Shown: piece after piece, positions 34,374 through 42,101 of the stretch
Layout of the letters: each line of letters opens with the position of its first letter
Position numbering within the stretch: the first letter of the stretch is position 1
From: Oscillospiraceae bacterium
GTDB taxonomy: Bacteria > Bacillota > Clostridia > Oscillospirales > Oscillospiraceae
Length of the DNA: 64,000 bases
NCBI GenBank assembly: GCA_015067615.1
Contig: SVMD01000004.1
Location: forward strand, 93,908-157,907
Direction: 5' to 3'
Made by a program: the position numbers and the translations under genes
Notes under the pieces: model-generated
The model's input: only the letters and a program-made list of their open reading frames with translations
What the model was told of the DNA's origin: nothing
Database searches by the model: none

Positions 34374-34814
34374 TTATACCTGGGACGCCTTTTTGCCCAG
34401 CATTTTGTAAAGAATACGGTACAGCAGGGCTGCCTCCTCCGGCTCCAGATTGGAGCACCTGGCAATTTCCGCCGGAACGGTCACAGCCTTTTCTTTCAGC
34501 GCTTCGCCGGCTTCCGTGATGGTAACCACCAGATTCCGCTCATCGGCGGCGCTGCGCTGGCGGGTGATCAGCCCTTTGCTTTCCAGTTTCTTAAGAACCG
34601 GGGTCAGTGTGCCGGAGTCCAGGAACAGAATCTCACCCATGGCCTTCACATTCATGGTCCTATGCTCCCACAGAACCATCATGGCGATATACTGGGTGTA
34701 GGTCAGATCGATCTCATCCAGAAAGGGCTTATACTGCTTGATGATCTCCCGGGAACAGGCATACAGCGGGAAACAGAGCTGATTTTCGATTTTCAGGGCA
34801 TCATACTGACTCAT
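34374..34814 (-). CDS. ohrR: OhrR-type MarR regulator (146 aa)
   Basis: A winged-helix MarR-family repressor of the organic-peroxide-sensing OhrR group. The N-terminal ENQLCFPLYACSREI holds the redox-sensing Cys14, with a second Cys at 20. The wing and recognition part FLDSGTLTPVLKKLESKGLI is typical. Oxidation of the Cys normally releases the repressor from DNA. It is immediately downstream of a glutathione-peroxidase-like gene whose promoter has a perfect inverted repeat, and a related half-perfect site precedes the regulator itself. Confidence 0.88.
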   Translation of the reverse strand: MSQYDALKIENQLCFPLYACSREIIKQYKPFLDEIDLTYTQYIAMMVLWEHRTMNVKAMGEILFLDSGTLTPVLKKLESKGLITRQRSAADERNLVVTITEAGEALKEKAVTVPAEIARCSNLEPEEAALLYRILYKMLGKKASQV

Positions 34815-34840
34815 GGTGCGCCCTCCTTGCGGCGGATTAT

Positions 34841-34855
34841 GCTATTTAATTTAGC
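34841..34855. promoter_or_regulatory. OhrR operator candidate (autoregulation)
   Basis: GCTATTTAATTTAGC lies 27 bases upstream of the regulator start. With its flank (TTAGCACAAT) it aligns well to the perfect operator at 35439-35462 (TGAGCACAAT). Confidence 0.5.
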
Positions 34856-34881
34856 ACAATCCGTCCTGATTTGCAACCGGA

Positions 34882-35424
34882 TTACAGTGCGGCTCTGACC
34901 TTTTCCAGAACCGTCTTCATGGGAACGGTGGGCTCAAACCGGGCGATAATCTCACCGTCCCGGCTGATGAGGAACTTGGTGAAGTTCCATTTCACATTGC
35001 CGTTCTTCTTGAAATCCTTGTCCATCTTCTTGGCGATGCCGTTCATAGCCAGAGCCATGGGGCTCATGCCGAAGCCTTCAAATTTGCTGTTCTCAGCCAG
35101 CCACTTGTACAGAGGAATGGCATTCTCGCCCAGCACATCGATCCTGGAGAACTGGGGGAAGGTGATGCCGAAGCGTCCGGTGCAGAAGGAATGGATTTCT
35201 TCATCATCACCGGGTGCCTGGTCACCGAACTGGTTGCAGGGGAAGTCCAGGATCTCCAGCCCCCGGTCATGGCAATTATCGTACAGCTCCTGCAGCTGCG
35301 TGTACTGGGGGGTGAAGCCGCAGCCGGTGGCTGTGTTGACGATCAGCAGCACCTGGCCCCTGTAGTCGGACAGGGAAACCTCGCTGCCGTCCTGTGCCGT
35401 TACCTTAAAATCATAAATGCACAT
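34882..35424 (-). CDS. Glutathione-peroxidase-like thiol peroxidase (180 aa)
   Basis: A thioredoxin-fold GPx-family peroxidase that reduces peroxides, in bacteria usually with thioredoxin. The peroxidatic Cys35 is in NTATGCGFTPQY, and FPCNQFG and VKWNFTKFL supply the Cys, Gln, Trp and Asn residues. It is a Cys enzyme, not a selenoprotein: the codon is TGC. AGGAGG lies 7 bases before ATG. It is transcribed toward and probably with the OhrR gene. Confidence 0.92.
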   Translation of the reverse strand: MCIYDFKVTAQDGSEVSLSDYRGQVLLIVNTATGCGFTPQYTQLQELYDNCHDRGLEILDFPCNQFGDQAPGDDEEIHSFCTGRFGITFPQFSRIDVLGENAIPLYKWLAENSKFEGFGMSPMALAMNGIAKKMDKDFKKNGNVKWNFTKFLISRDGEIIARFEPTVPMKTVLEKVRAAL

Positions 35425-35438
35425 AATCGTTCCTCCTA

Positions 35439-35462
35439 AATTAAATTGAGCACAATTTAATT
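35439..35462. promoter_or_regulatory. OhrR operator, perfect inverted repeat
   Basis: AATTAAATTG-AGCA-CAATTTAATT has perfect 10-base arms and lies directly before the ribosome binding site of the peroxidase gene, where bound repressor would block transcription. AT-rich TAAATTG/CAATTTA arms are typical of OhrR sites. Confidence 0.75.
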
Positions 35463-35507
35463 ATACACAAACGAGCATTTTTGTCAATAGCGGTTTCCTT
35501 TACAAAT

Positions 35508-35541
35508 AAAGGCACCTGCCGTGTTTCCGGCAGGTGCCTTT
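35508..35541. terminator. Terminator after the GH2 gene
   Basis: A 14-bp stem AAAGGCACCTGCCG / CGGCAGGTGCCTTT with a 6-base loop has T-rich sequence on both sides (TTTATATT on plus, TTTATTTGT on minus). It ends the leftward GH2 gene. Confidence 0.8.
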
Positions 35542-35557
35542 TATATTATGGACTATC

Positions 35558-37822
35558 TTACTCGATCAGGTCAAACTTGTTCAGCTGCTTGTTCAGCATC
35601 TTCTTGGCGGACTCCGGCACATCGCCGCCGCCCATGCCCATCAGCATCTCGAAGTTGAAGTTCTGAACCATGTTCCACATGGGATGGTCGGGGCCCATCT
35701 TGCCGCCCATCATCTTGCTCACAAGGGCCCAGGCCTCGGGATTCTTGTGGATCTCGGCCATGGTGGACTTGATGCTCAGCTTGCCCTCGGGGAATTCCAT
35801 GAGGCCGTCGTCCAGGTCCACAGAGCCCATGGCGGTGAACCAGTTGGCAGCGCCCTCGTTGCCGTCGTCTTCCACGGGCAGGGTGTAGATCTCAGGCTCT
35901 GCTTCCACCTTCTCGATGGTCATGGTGTCCTTCACATTGCCGGCAACAGCCAGGAAGATGTTCTGGCCCTGGTTCAGCGCAACGTCGAAACGGCAGATGT
36001 GGTCAACGGCTTCCTGCTCGCCCACCAAGGTACCGTTGCAGTACAGGGTGACGGAGGGCTGGTTGGTGTAGACCTTGATCTCTCTGGTCTCGCCGGCACG
36101 CTGGGCATAGCGCTTGCCGCAGAGGTAGACCATGGGCTCGGTATTCCAGTAGGACTTGCAGATGTAGTAGGCATCCTTCTTGGTCTTCCGGTCCATGCCG
36201 ATGAGGCCCTTGTTGTTCCGGCCTGCCACGCCACCCTCGTCACGGGCTGCACAGCCGAAGTCGAACATGTTCCACAGATGGGAAGCCCAGACCCAGGGAC
36301 GCTCATCCAGGACCTTGCACATATGCTCGTGGTAGACAGCCTGGTAGTCCTCGCTGTAGTCCTTGACCTTGGGGTTGGGGCCGTGGTAGGTCATGACGCC
36401 CTCGCAGCCGTACTCGGAAATACCGATGGGGATGTTGGGATGGACGTTATGGAAGTTATCCAGCCAGGGGCCGTTCTGCTCCAGCTTGCCGCCGTACCAG
36501 CCGAAATAGTGATTGTAGCTCTCCAGGTCGGTGATATAGTGCATGGGGCCGTCGATGGGGGTGAAGGAAACGTGGGCAATGGTGCTCAGGCGGGTGGGAT
36601 CCATTTCCTTGACCAGTGCGTTCAGATCCTTGTGGTTTTCCACCAGCTGCTCGGAGATGCCGCCGATGAGGATCTCATTGGACAGGCCCCAGAACATGAT
36701 GGAGGGGTGGTTGTAGTTCTGGACGATCAGCTCCTTCATCTGCTGACGGCAGTTTTCGTGGGCAGCGGGATTCTTGCTCATGACGGAAATGAAGGGGATC
36801 TCTGCCCAGATGGCGAAGCCCAGCTCGTCGCAGGCATCGTAGAAATGCTGGTTGTGCTGGTAATGGGCCAGACGGATGGTGTTGGCGCCCAGCTCCTTGA
36901 TCAGGCAGGCATCGTCGTAATGCTCCTCGGCATCCAGTGCGTTGCCAATGTACATCCGGTCCTGATGACGGGCCACACCGCGCAGGGGCGTCAGGACGCC
37001 GTTGAGGTAGAAGCCCTTCTGGGGATCCACGGAGAAGCTGCGGACACCGACGCGGGTATCGATCTCGTCATAGACTTCGTTTCTTCTCAGCAGCTCCGCC
37101 ACCACGGTGTACAGGTAGGGATTCTCGAAGTCCCACAGCTGGGCATCGGGCAGGAAGATGGTGGTCTTGGGGGCGGAAGCGGGACGGGAAGCGTAGGCGA
37201 CCTCCTTGCCCTCCTCGTCCAGAATGGTGTACTGGACGGTGAAGTTCTCGTCGGCGTTCTTCACGAAAGCTTCCACTTCAAAGGTGGCGCCACCGCAATC
37301 GCAGGGCTTGGGGGTGACCATGATACCGGGGCCGCCGTAGTATTCCAGATCAAAGTGGGCATCAGGAACGGAAATGATGTTCACACCACGGTACAGACCG
37401 CCGTAGAAGGTAAAGTCTGCGTTCTGAGGATACACAAAGTCGTTGGCGATGTTGGAGCAGGCCACCACCAGCAGGTTTTCGCCCTCAGCCCTGCACAGGT
37501 CGGTGATGTCAGCCCGGAAGCAGGAATAGCCGCCCTCGTGATAGATGACCTCGGTACCATTGACATAAACGGTAGCTTCGGAGCTGGCTGCCAGGATCTC
37601 CACAAAGACCCGGCCGCCCTTCAGGGGCTGCACGGGAGTCTCGAAGGTCTTGGCATACCAGCACTTGCCCCGGTAGTAGCTGCCGTTGCCGTCGTTGCCG
37701 TCCACGGCGTTCCAGGTGTGGGGCAGGTTTACGTCCTGCCAGTTTGCGGGATAGGCACCGGGCAGGCCGGCATCCTCCCGGATGAATTTCCAGTTTTCGT
37801 TGATGTTGATGATATTTCTCAT
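35558..37822 (-). CDS. GH2 beta-galactosidase/beta-glucuronidase family enzyme (754 aa)
   Basis: Order: jelly-roll sugar-binding domain (about 1-165), immunoglobulin-like domain (about 170-270), TIM barrel (about 275-580), then a C-terminal beta domain and a helical tail. The acid/base Glu lies in FWGLSNE and the nucleophile Glu in GISEYGCEG. These place it in the beta-galactosidase/glucuronidase side of GH2, not with the mannosidase at 2796; the exact substrate is not clear. The Met- and Gly-rich C-terminal 70 residues are not part of the usual GH2 domains. The start at 37822 has AAGGGG upstream. The product probably hydrolyses the glycoside imported by the GPH symporter at 39311. Confidence 0.88.
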   Translation of the reverse strand: MRNIININENWKFIREDAGLPGAYPANWQDVNLPHTWNAVDGNDGNGSYYRGKCWYAKTFETPVQPLKGGRVFVEILAASSEATVYVNGTEVIYHEGGYSCFRADITDLCRAEGENLLVVACSNIANDFVYPQNADFTFYGGLYRGVNIISVPDAHFDLEYYGGPGIMVTPKPCDCGGATFEVEAFVKNADENFTVQYTILDEEGKEVAYASRPASAPKTTIFLPDAQLWDFENPYLYTVVAELLRRNEVYDEIDTRVGVRSFSVDPQKGFYLNGVLTPLRGVARHQDRMYIGNALDAEEHYDDACLIKELGANTIRLAHYQHNQHFYDACDELGFAIWAEIPFISVMSKNPAAHENCRQQMKELIVQNYNHPSIMFWGLSNEILIGGISEQLVENHKDLNALVKEMDPTRLSTIAHVSFTPIDGPMHYITDLESYNHYFGWYGGKLEQNGPWLDNFHNVHPNIPIGISEYGCEGVMTYHGPNPKVKDYSEDYQAVYHEHMCKVLDERPWVWASHLWNMFDFGCAARDEGGVAGRNNKGLIGMDRKTKKDAYYICKSYWNTEPMVYLCGKRYAQRAGETREIKVYTNQPSVTLYCNGTLVGEQEAVDHICRFDVALNQGQNIFLAVAGNVKDTMTIEKVEAEPEIYTLPVEDDGNEGAANWFTAMGSVDLDDGLMEFPEGKLSIKSTMAEIHKNPEAWALVSKMMGGKMGPDHPMWNMVQNFNFEMLMGMGGGDVPESAKKMLNKQLNKFDLIE

Positions 37823-37881
37823 AGGGGTCCCCTTTCTGATTCTGTATCCATTACAGTATATCATAGCAGCAGGGCAACAGG

Positions 37882-37910
37882 TATGTACAAAAGCACCACT
37901 TTTGTACATA
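37882..37910. promoter_or_regulatory. Perfect 12-5-12 inverted repeat, TetR-type operator
   Basis: TATGTACAAAAG and CTTTTGTACATA are perfect 12-base arms around CACCA, about 60 bases upstream of the GH2 start and just after the terminator of the TetR gene. A possible GH2 promoter (TTGCCC-N16-TGTAAT on the minus strand) lies just downstream of it. The local TetR proteins are the natural candidates to bind. Confidence 0.65.
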
Positions 37911-37920
37911 ATGCTCCCAA

Positions 37921-37963
37921 AAATAAAATCCCCAATCCCGGCAATTTGACAGGATCGGGGAAT
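37921..37963 (-). terminator. Terminator of the downstream TetR gene
   Basis: On the minus strand CCCCGATCC pairs with GGATTGGGG (one mismatch), and the stem is followed by ATTTTATTTTT. It separates the TetR gene from the GH2 promoter. Confidence 0.7.
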
Positions 37964-37966
37964 ACT

Positions 37967-38506
37967 TTATTTGATCAGGGGCTTCTGCATCAGCTGGGCG
38001 ATGAGGGACACCATCTGCTCCGGGCTTTTTTCAAAGCCGGAATCGTGCCACCGGAATACCAGTCCCATGATGCCGCTGAGGTTGAAAATCAGAATGTCCT
38101 CCCGGTTTTCCGGATCCTCTGCCCGAAGCCACTGCCACACATCGTAGTCCTCCCGCAGGACGCTGGTGACCATCCGTTCCAGCAGAATGCTCCACAGGTT
38201 ATGCGCCCGCATGGCATCCAGCAGCGGCTTCTGCTCCTTCCAGTACAGGAAAAACCGCAGGGCCATATTGGAAATATCGGGACGGAAGCTCTCGATGTCC
38301 AGGATCCGGTGGTCGATCAGCCCATACAGCGCGTCCTGCTTGCTGCCGAACAGATGATAAAAAATACGGCGGGAAATACCGGCTTCCCCGCAGATTTGGG
38401 TAATCGTAATCTGCTCATAGGGCAGTTTTTCCATCAGCGCCAGAAAGGCGTTCTCCAGTGCCCGCTGATTCTGCGCGGAACGCTCTGTTGTGCATTTTCG
38501 GTACAT
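37967..38506 (-). CDS. TetR-family regulator (179 aa)
   Basis: The N-terminal helix-turn-helix (about 14-58; ITITQICGEAGISRRIFYHLFGSKQDAL) is typical of the TetR family, followed by an all-helical ligand-binding domain. It lies directly upstream of the GH2 gene with a perfect inverted repeat between them, so it probably controls that gene. It follows a second, different TetR gene by 35 bases. Confidence 0.88.
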   Translation of the reverse strand: MYRKCTTERSAQNQRALENAFLALMEKLPYEQITITQICGEAGISRRIFYHLFGSKQDALYGLIDHRILDIESFRPDISNMALRFFLYWKEQKPLLDAMRAHNLWSILLERMVTSVLREDYDVWQWLRAEDPENREDILIFNLSGIMGLVFRWHDSGFEKSPEQMVSLIAQLMQKPLIK

Positions 38507-38541
38507 GCCGCTTCCTCCCGGTCCGTATTATGTAGAAATCA

Positions 38542-39123
38542 TTATTTTTCCTGCCGGGGCGGCTCCGGGTCATATCCAAAGCCGCGCAAACCCGAGTCGA
38601 TGATGCTTGTCAGCGTCTGCTTCAGGAGAAACTCATCCTTCATGCCATCAGCAAACCACTGCCGCAGCAATTCCCGGAAGCCGTTGACCAGAAACAGGTA
38701 GATCCAGTGGGCCTGCTCCGGGCTGACCCTTCCGCCCCGGGTCAGTCGTTCGGTAGTGTCATCCTCGATACCCTGCAGCAGCAGAGCGAGCCCTTTGCCC
38801 GTGACCCGGGTGTTCAGGAAGATGTCCCGCATCACCGGATGCTCCTTCAGATATTTCAGGACCCCATCGATCACTTTGGCGGTGTCGCCACCCCGGGGCT
38901 TATTTAAGGTCTCAAACAGCTCCCGGCTTTTCTCCACCTCGATCTCCTCCAACAGCGCCACCAGGGTATCGTAGTGGGCGTAAAATGTGGCCCGGTTGAT
39001 ATCCGCCCTGGCACACAGCTCCTTGACGGTGATTTGTTCCACCGGGGTCTCCTGCATCAGTTCAAACAGGCTGTCCTTCAGTACCTGCTTGGTATAGCGT
39101 ATTCTCCGGTCGCTGCCTGCCAT
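38542..39123 (-). CDS. TetR-family regulator (193 aa)
   Basis: TetR helix-turn-helix at about 20-60 (ITVKELCARADINRATFYAHYDTLVALL) and a C-terminal helical domain of the TetR_C type (LFLVNGFRELLRQWF). The ATG at 39123 with GAGGG 8 bases upstream is preferred to a GTG at 39147. It is divergent from the GPH symporter gene, and the words CGGATATA (39163) and TATATCCG (39265-39272) flank the symporter promoter, so it may regulate both directions. Confidence 0.85.
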   Translation of the reverse strand: MAGSDRRIRYTKQVLKDSLFELMQETPVEQITVKELCARADINRATFYAHYDTLVALLEEIEVEKSRELFETLNKPRGGDTAKVIDGVLKYLKEHPVMRDIFLNTRVTGKGLALLLQGIEDDTTERLTRGGRVSPEQAHWIYLFLVNGFRELLRQWFADGMKDEFLLKQTLTSIIDSGLRGFGYDPEPPRQEK

Positions 39124-39193
39124 ATGCTTTCCCTCTAAAACCGACACATTTCCATTCGGTGTCGGATATATTACACACTATTTTTTCTGTTGG

Positions 39194-39222
39194 TTGCAAC
39201 TGATTATCGTGTTTATTATACT
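39194..39222 (+). promoter_or_regulatory. Promoter for the GPH symporter
   Basis: TTGCAA and TATACT are separated by 17 bases, giving a leader of about 80 bases before the symporter ATG. Confidence 0.7.
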
Positions 39223-39262
39223 GGACACAGGAAAGAAAATCAACATGTGTTATGTGCGGATT

Positions 39263-39285
39263 TGTATATCCGGGTGGGATACACA
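39263..39285. promoter_or_regulatory. Imperfect inverted repeat in the symporter leader
   Basis: TGTATATCC and GGATACACA form 9-base arms with one mismatch and a 5-base spacer, downstream of the promoter. CGGATATA on the TetR side (39163-39170) repeats one arm. It is a candidate operator for the divergent TetR protein. Confidence 0.4.
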
Positions 39286-39310
39286 CCCTGAAATAAAGGA
39301 GGAAAACTCT

Positions 39311-40756
39311 ATGAAAAAACCTGTCCAACTGGACGAAAAGGGTCATCCGAAGTTTGGCATGATCGATAAGATCGCCTATGCTGCCGGTGACTTCGGCTGC
39401 AACATGAGCTTCGGCCTGAAGGGCACTGTCCAGACCTTCTGGCTGACCTACATGATGCTGGAGACCGGCCTGCTGTCCGTTCTGCTCCTGCTGGTGCAGA
39501 TCTGGGACGCTGTTAACGACCCCATCATCGGTGCCGTCATCGATGCGGACACCAAGCGGTACAAGCGCGGCAAGTTCAAGAGCTACATTCTGGTGGGTGC
39601 CATCGGCCTGATCCTGGGCGGTGCCGCCGTGTTCCTGCCCTTCCCCAATGCCTCCACCTTCGTGAAGGCCATGCTCTTCATCGTGGGCTACGTGATCTGG
39701 GACGCTGCCTACACCATGGCAAATGTGCCCTACGGCGCCATGATGTCCCTGGTTACCGAGGACGCCGGTGAGCGGGCACAGCTGTCCACCTGGCGTTCCG
39801 TGGGCGGTATGGTCGGCGGCATGCTGCCCGGCATGATCCTGCCCATGCTGATCTGGAAGAACGTCTATGATGCCAACGGCCAGCTGCTGGGCCAGGAGCT
39901 GCAGGGCATGAATGTCTTTGTGGCCGCTCTGCTGATGGGCGTTGTGGGCTTCGTGGCCTTCCTGTTCATGATCAAGAAGATCACCCTCCGGGTGGACGAA
40001 TACTCCGTCAAGACCGGCGAGGATGCACCCAAGTTCAACGTGGTCACTGCCTTCGTCAACTTCATGAAGAACCGCCCCGCCGTTGGTGCCACCATTGCTG
40101 CCATGGGTATGTTCCTGGGCATGCAGTCCGCCACCACTGCCAACGCCATCATGTTTGCCACCTACTTCAAGAACGCACAGCTGTCCGGTCTTGTGATGAT
40201 GATCGGCTTCCTGCCCATGTTCCTGTTCATGCCCTTCATCAAGAAGCTGGTCAACCGCTTCGGCAAGAAGGAAGCCGCCACTGCCGGCTCCCTGGTTTCT
40301 GTCGCAGGCGGTGCCGTCATGATGGTATTCCCCATGGTTCCCCAGAGCGTCGCATTGCCCGTCTACATGGCCGGTCTGCTGATGTTTGGTCTGGGCATGG
40401 GCGTCTACACCTGTGTTTCCTGGGCTCTGATGGCTGACGCCATCGACTACAGCGAGTGGAAGACCGGCAAGCGCGAGGAGGGCACCGTGTACTCCCTGCA
40501 CTCCTTCTTCCGTAAGCTGGCCCAGGGCGTTGGCCCCTCCATCGTCATCGCCCTGCTGGGCGTGCTGGGCTATGTGTCCGAGCTGGGCACCACCGGTCAG
40601 TCCGCCGAGGTGGCCCACAGAGCCTGCTGGCTGGTTGCCGGCCTGTACCTGTTCTCCGCTGTGATGCAGTTCGTGGGCATCGGCGTCATCTTCAACCTGG
40701 ACAAGAAGACCCTGGCCAAGATGAACGACGAGCTGAACGCACGCAGAGGCAAGTAA
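39311..40756 (+). CDS. GPH-family glycoside:cation symporter (481 aa)
   Basis: A 12-segment MFS-type transporter of the glycoside-pentoside-hexuronide family (MelB-like). The N-terminus KIAYAAGDFGCNMSFGL and the LLLVQIWDAVNDPIIGAVIDAD motif, with the cation-site aspartates, are characteristic, as is AIDYSEWKTGKREEGTVYSLHSFFRKL near residue 380. The start at 39311 is fixed by AAAGGAGG; the longer frame lies upstream of it. It probably imports the glycoside hydrolysed by the GH2 enzyme at 35558. A terminator follows. Confidence 0.9.
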   Translation: MKKPVQLDEKGHPKFGMIDKIAYAAGDFGCNMSFGLKGTVQTFWLTYMMLETGLLSVLLLLVQIWDAVNDPIIGAVIDADTKRYKRGKFKSYILVGAIGLILGGAAVFLPFPNASTFVKAMLFIVGYVIWDAAYTMANVPYGAMMSLVTEDAGERAQLSTWRSVGGMVGGMLPGMILPMLIWKNVYDANGQLLGQELQGMNVFVAALLMGVVGFVAFLFMIKKITLRVDEYSVKTGEDAPKFNVVTAFVNFMKNRPAVGATIAAMGMFLGMQSATTANAIMFATYFKNAQLSGLVMMIGFLPMFLFMPFIKKLVNRFGKKEAATAGSLVSVAGGAVMMVFPMVPQSVALPVYMAGLLMFGLGMGVYTCVSWALMADAIDYSEWKTGKREEGTVYSLHSFFRKLAQGVGPSIVIALLGVLGYVSELGTTGQSAEVAHRACWLVAGLYLFSAVMQFVGIGVIFNLDKKTLAKMNDELNARRGK

Positions 40757-40841
40757 TTCACAAGTATCCCAAGAAGCCCTTCCTCCGGATTGCCGTCTGA
40801 AAGGAAATCTGAAACGCTGTCAGACCTTTCTGTCCGGCATA

Positions 40842-40877
40842 AAAAGAAATCCCCGGCTTTGGCCGGGGATTTTTTAC
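40842..40877. terminator. Bidirectional terminator
   Basis: An 11-bp stem AAATCCCCGGC / GCCGGGGATTT is flanked by A5 upstream and T6 downstream, ending both the symporter gene and the convergent HAD gene. It overlaps the HAD stop codon. Confidence 0.85.
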
Positions 40878-41341
40878 GTTCTCAGGGTTGCCCGGAGGCG
40901 GTTGGGCTTGCACAGCAGGTCCAGGGCGTCGTCGATGGAGGTGACCACCACGTCGCAGTGGCTCAGCAGCGCACCGCAGCAGCCCTCCTTGCCCATGACG
41001 CAGATGGACAGGTCCGCCGCGTCGCTCATCTGGATGTCATTAAAGCCGTTTCCGATGGTCACCACGCCGCCGGAGAGCTTTCTAGCTTCCTGGGCTTTGA
41101 TTTCGCCCACCTGGGTGGTGGGGAAGGTCAGCACCTGCAGGGGCAGTCCCGCGCAGCGCTGGGCGGCGGTGCCGTGAGTATCGGCGGTGATGACGTAGAT
41201 GGAAAGGTCCTTGCTTAAGCTTTCCAGCCGGGGCCGGATGGACTCGATGATGGCGCCGTCCTCGGCGATGGTGCCGTTGTAGTCCAGGATCAGATGACTT
41301 AAAGTCATTTCCTCCCGGCCGGGAATGTTGATTTTCAGCAT
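40874..41341 (-). CDS. HAD-family hydrolase, P-type-ATPase-like soluble form (155 aa)
   Basis: A short HAD-fold protein with motif I LDYNGTIAEDG (nucleophile Asp20), a Thr of motif II in VITADT and GNGFNDIQM as motif IV. The second Asp of the usual DxDxT is Asn22, as in P-type ATPases (DKTGT), and there is no cap domain. This type is often described as a soluble P-type-ATPase-like phosphatase. It is the last gene of the pst-like operon, 10 bases after pstB, with GGAGG before ATG. Its substrate is unknown. Confidence 0.82.
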   Translation of the reverse strand: MLKINIPGREEMTLSHLILDYNGTIAEDGAIIESIRPRLESLSKDLSIYVITADTHGTAAQRCAGLPLQVLTFPTTQVGEIKAQEARKLSGGVVTIGNGFNDIQMSDAADLSICVMGKEGCCGALLSHCDVVVTSIDDALDLLCKPNRLRATLRT

Positions 41342-41351
41342 ATTTCCTCCC

Positions 41352-42101
41352 TCAGGCGTAGACGCCCTGTAAATAGTCTTTGGTTTCCTGACGCTGGGGA
41401 TTGTTAAAAAGTTCCTCGGTGGTATTCTGCTCCCAGATTTCCCCGTTCAGCATGAAGATGCAGTTATCCGCAATCCGCCGGGCCTGGAACAGGTTATGGG
41501 TGACGATGACGATGGTGTATGTTTCCTTCAGCTTCAGCAGCAGTTCCTCAATGGTCTGGGTGCTTTTCACATCCAGGGCGGAGCAGGGCTCGTCCAGCAG
41601 CAGGATCTCAGGATTAGCGGTCAATGCCCGGGCGATGCACAGCCGCTGCTGCTGACCGCCGGAGAGCTTCAGGGCGCTTTTGTTCAGCTCGTCCTTCACT
41701 TCCTCCCAAAGGCCCGTGACCTCCAGGTTTTCCCGGACGATTTTGTCCAGCTTCTGTCTGCCCCGGACGCCGTAGTACAGCGGCGCGTAGGTCATGTTCT
41801 TGTAGATGGACATGGGAAAGGGGGTGGGCGTCTGGAACACCATGCCCACCTTCCGGCGCAGCTCCTCGGCAGGAATGGTGTGGATATCCTTTCCGTTTAT
41901 GTGGATGCTGCCTTGTATGTCCGCGTCGGTCTCCAGCTCCAGCATCCGGTTGATAGCTTTTAAGAGGGTGGATTTGCCGCAGCCGGAGGGACCGATGATA
42001 GCCGTGATCTGCCCCGCCGGAATGGCGGCGTTGATACCGGACAGGACGGTTTTCTTTTCGTAGGCTGCTCCAAAATCGTGGAGCGTAATGGCGTTGCTCA
42101 T
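41352..42101 (-). CDS. pstB: Phosphate-type ABC transporter ATPase, PstB-like (249 aa)
   Basis: Walker A GPSGCGKSTL, Q-loop VFQTPTPFPMS, signature LSGGQQQR, Walker B ILLLDEPCSALD and the switch His in VTHN are all present. The overall sequence is of the PstB group. The start at 42101 has GGAGGAG upstream and overlaps the pstA stop by 4 bases; the ORF track frame reaching 42608 is a read-through of pstA in another frame. Confidence 0.9.
   Translation of the reverse strand: MSNAITLHDFGAAYEKKTVLSGINAAIPAGQITAIIGPSGCGKSTLLKAINRMLELETDADIQGSIHINGKDIHTIPAEELRRKVGMVFQTPTPFPMSIYKNMTYAPLYYGVRGRQKLDKIVRENLEVTGLWEEVKDELNKSALKLSGGQQQRLCIARALTANPEILLLDEPCSALDVKSTQTIEELLLKLKETYTIVIVTHNLFQARRIADNCIFMLNGEIWEQNTTEELFNNPQRQETKDYLQGVYA

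Noticed and set aside
34882-35424. Selenocysteine glutathione peroxidase
   Set aside because: The active residue is encoded by TGC in ATGCGF context, so it is a Cys enzyme; no in-frame TGA occurs.
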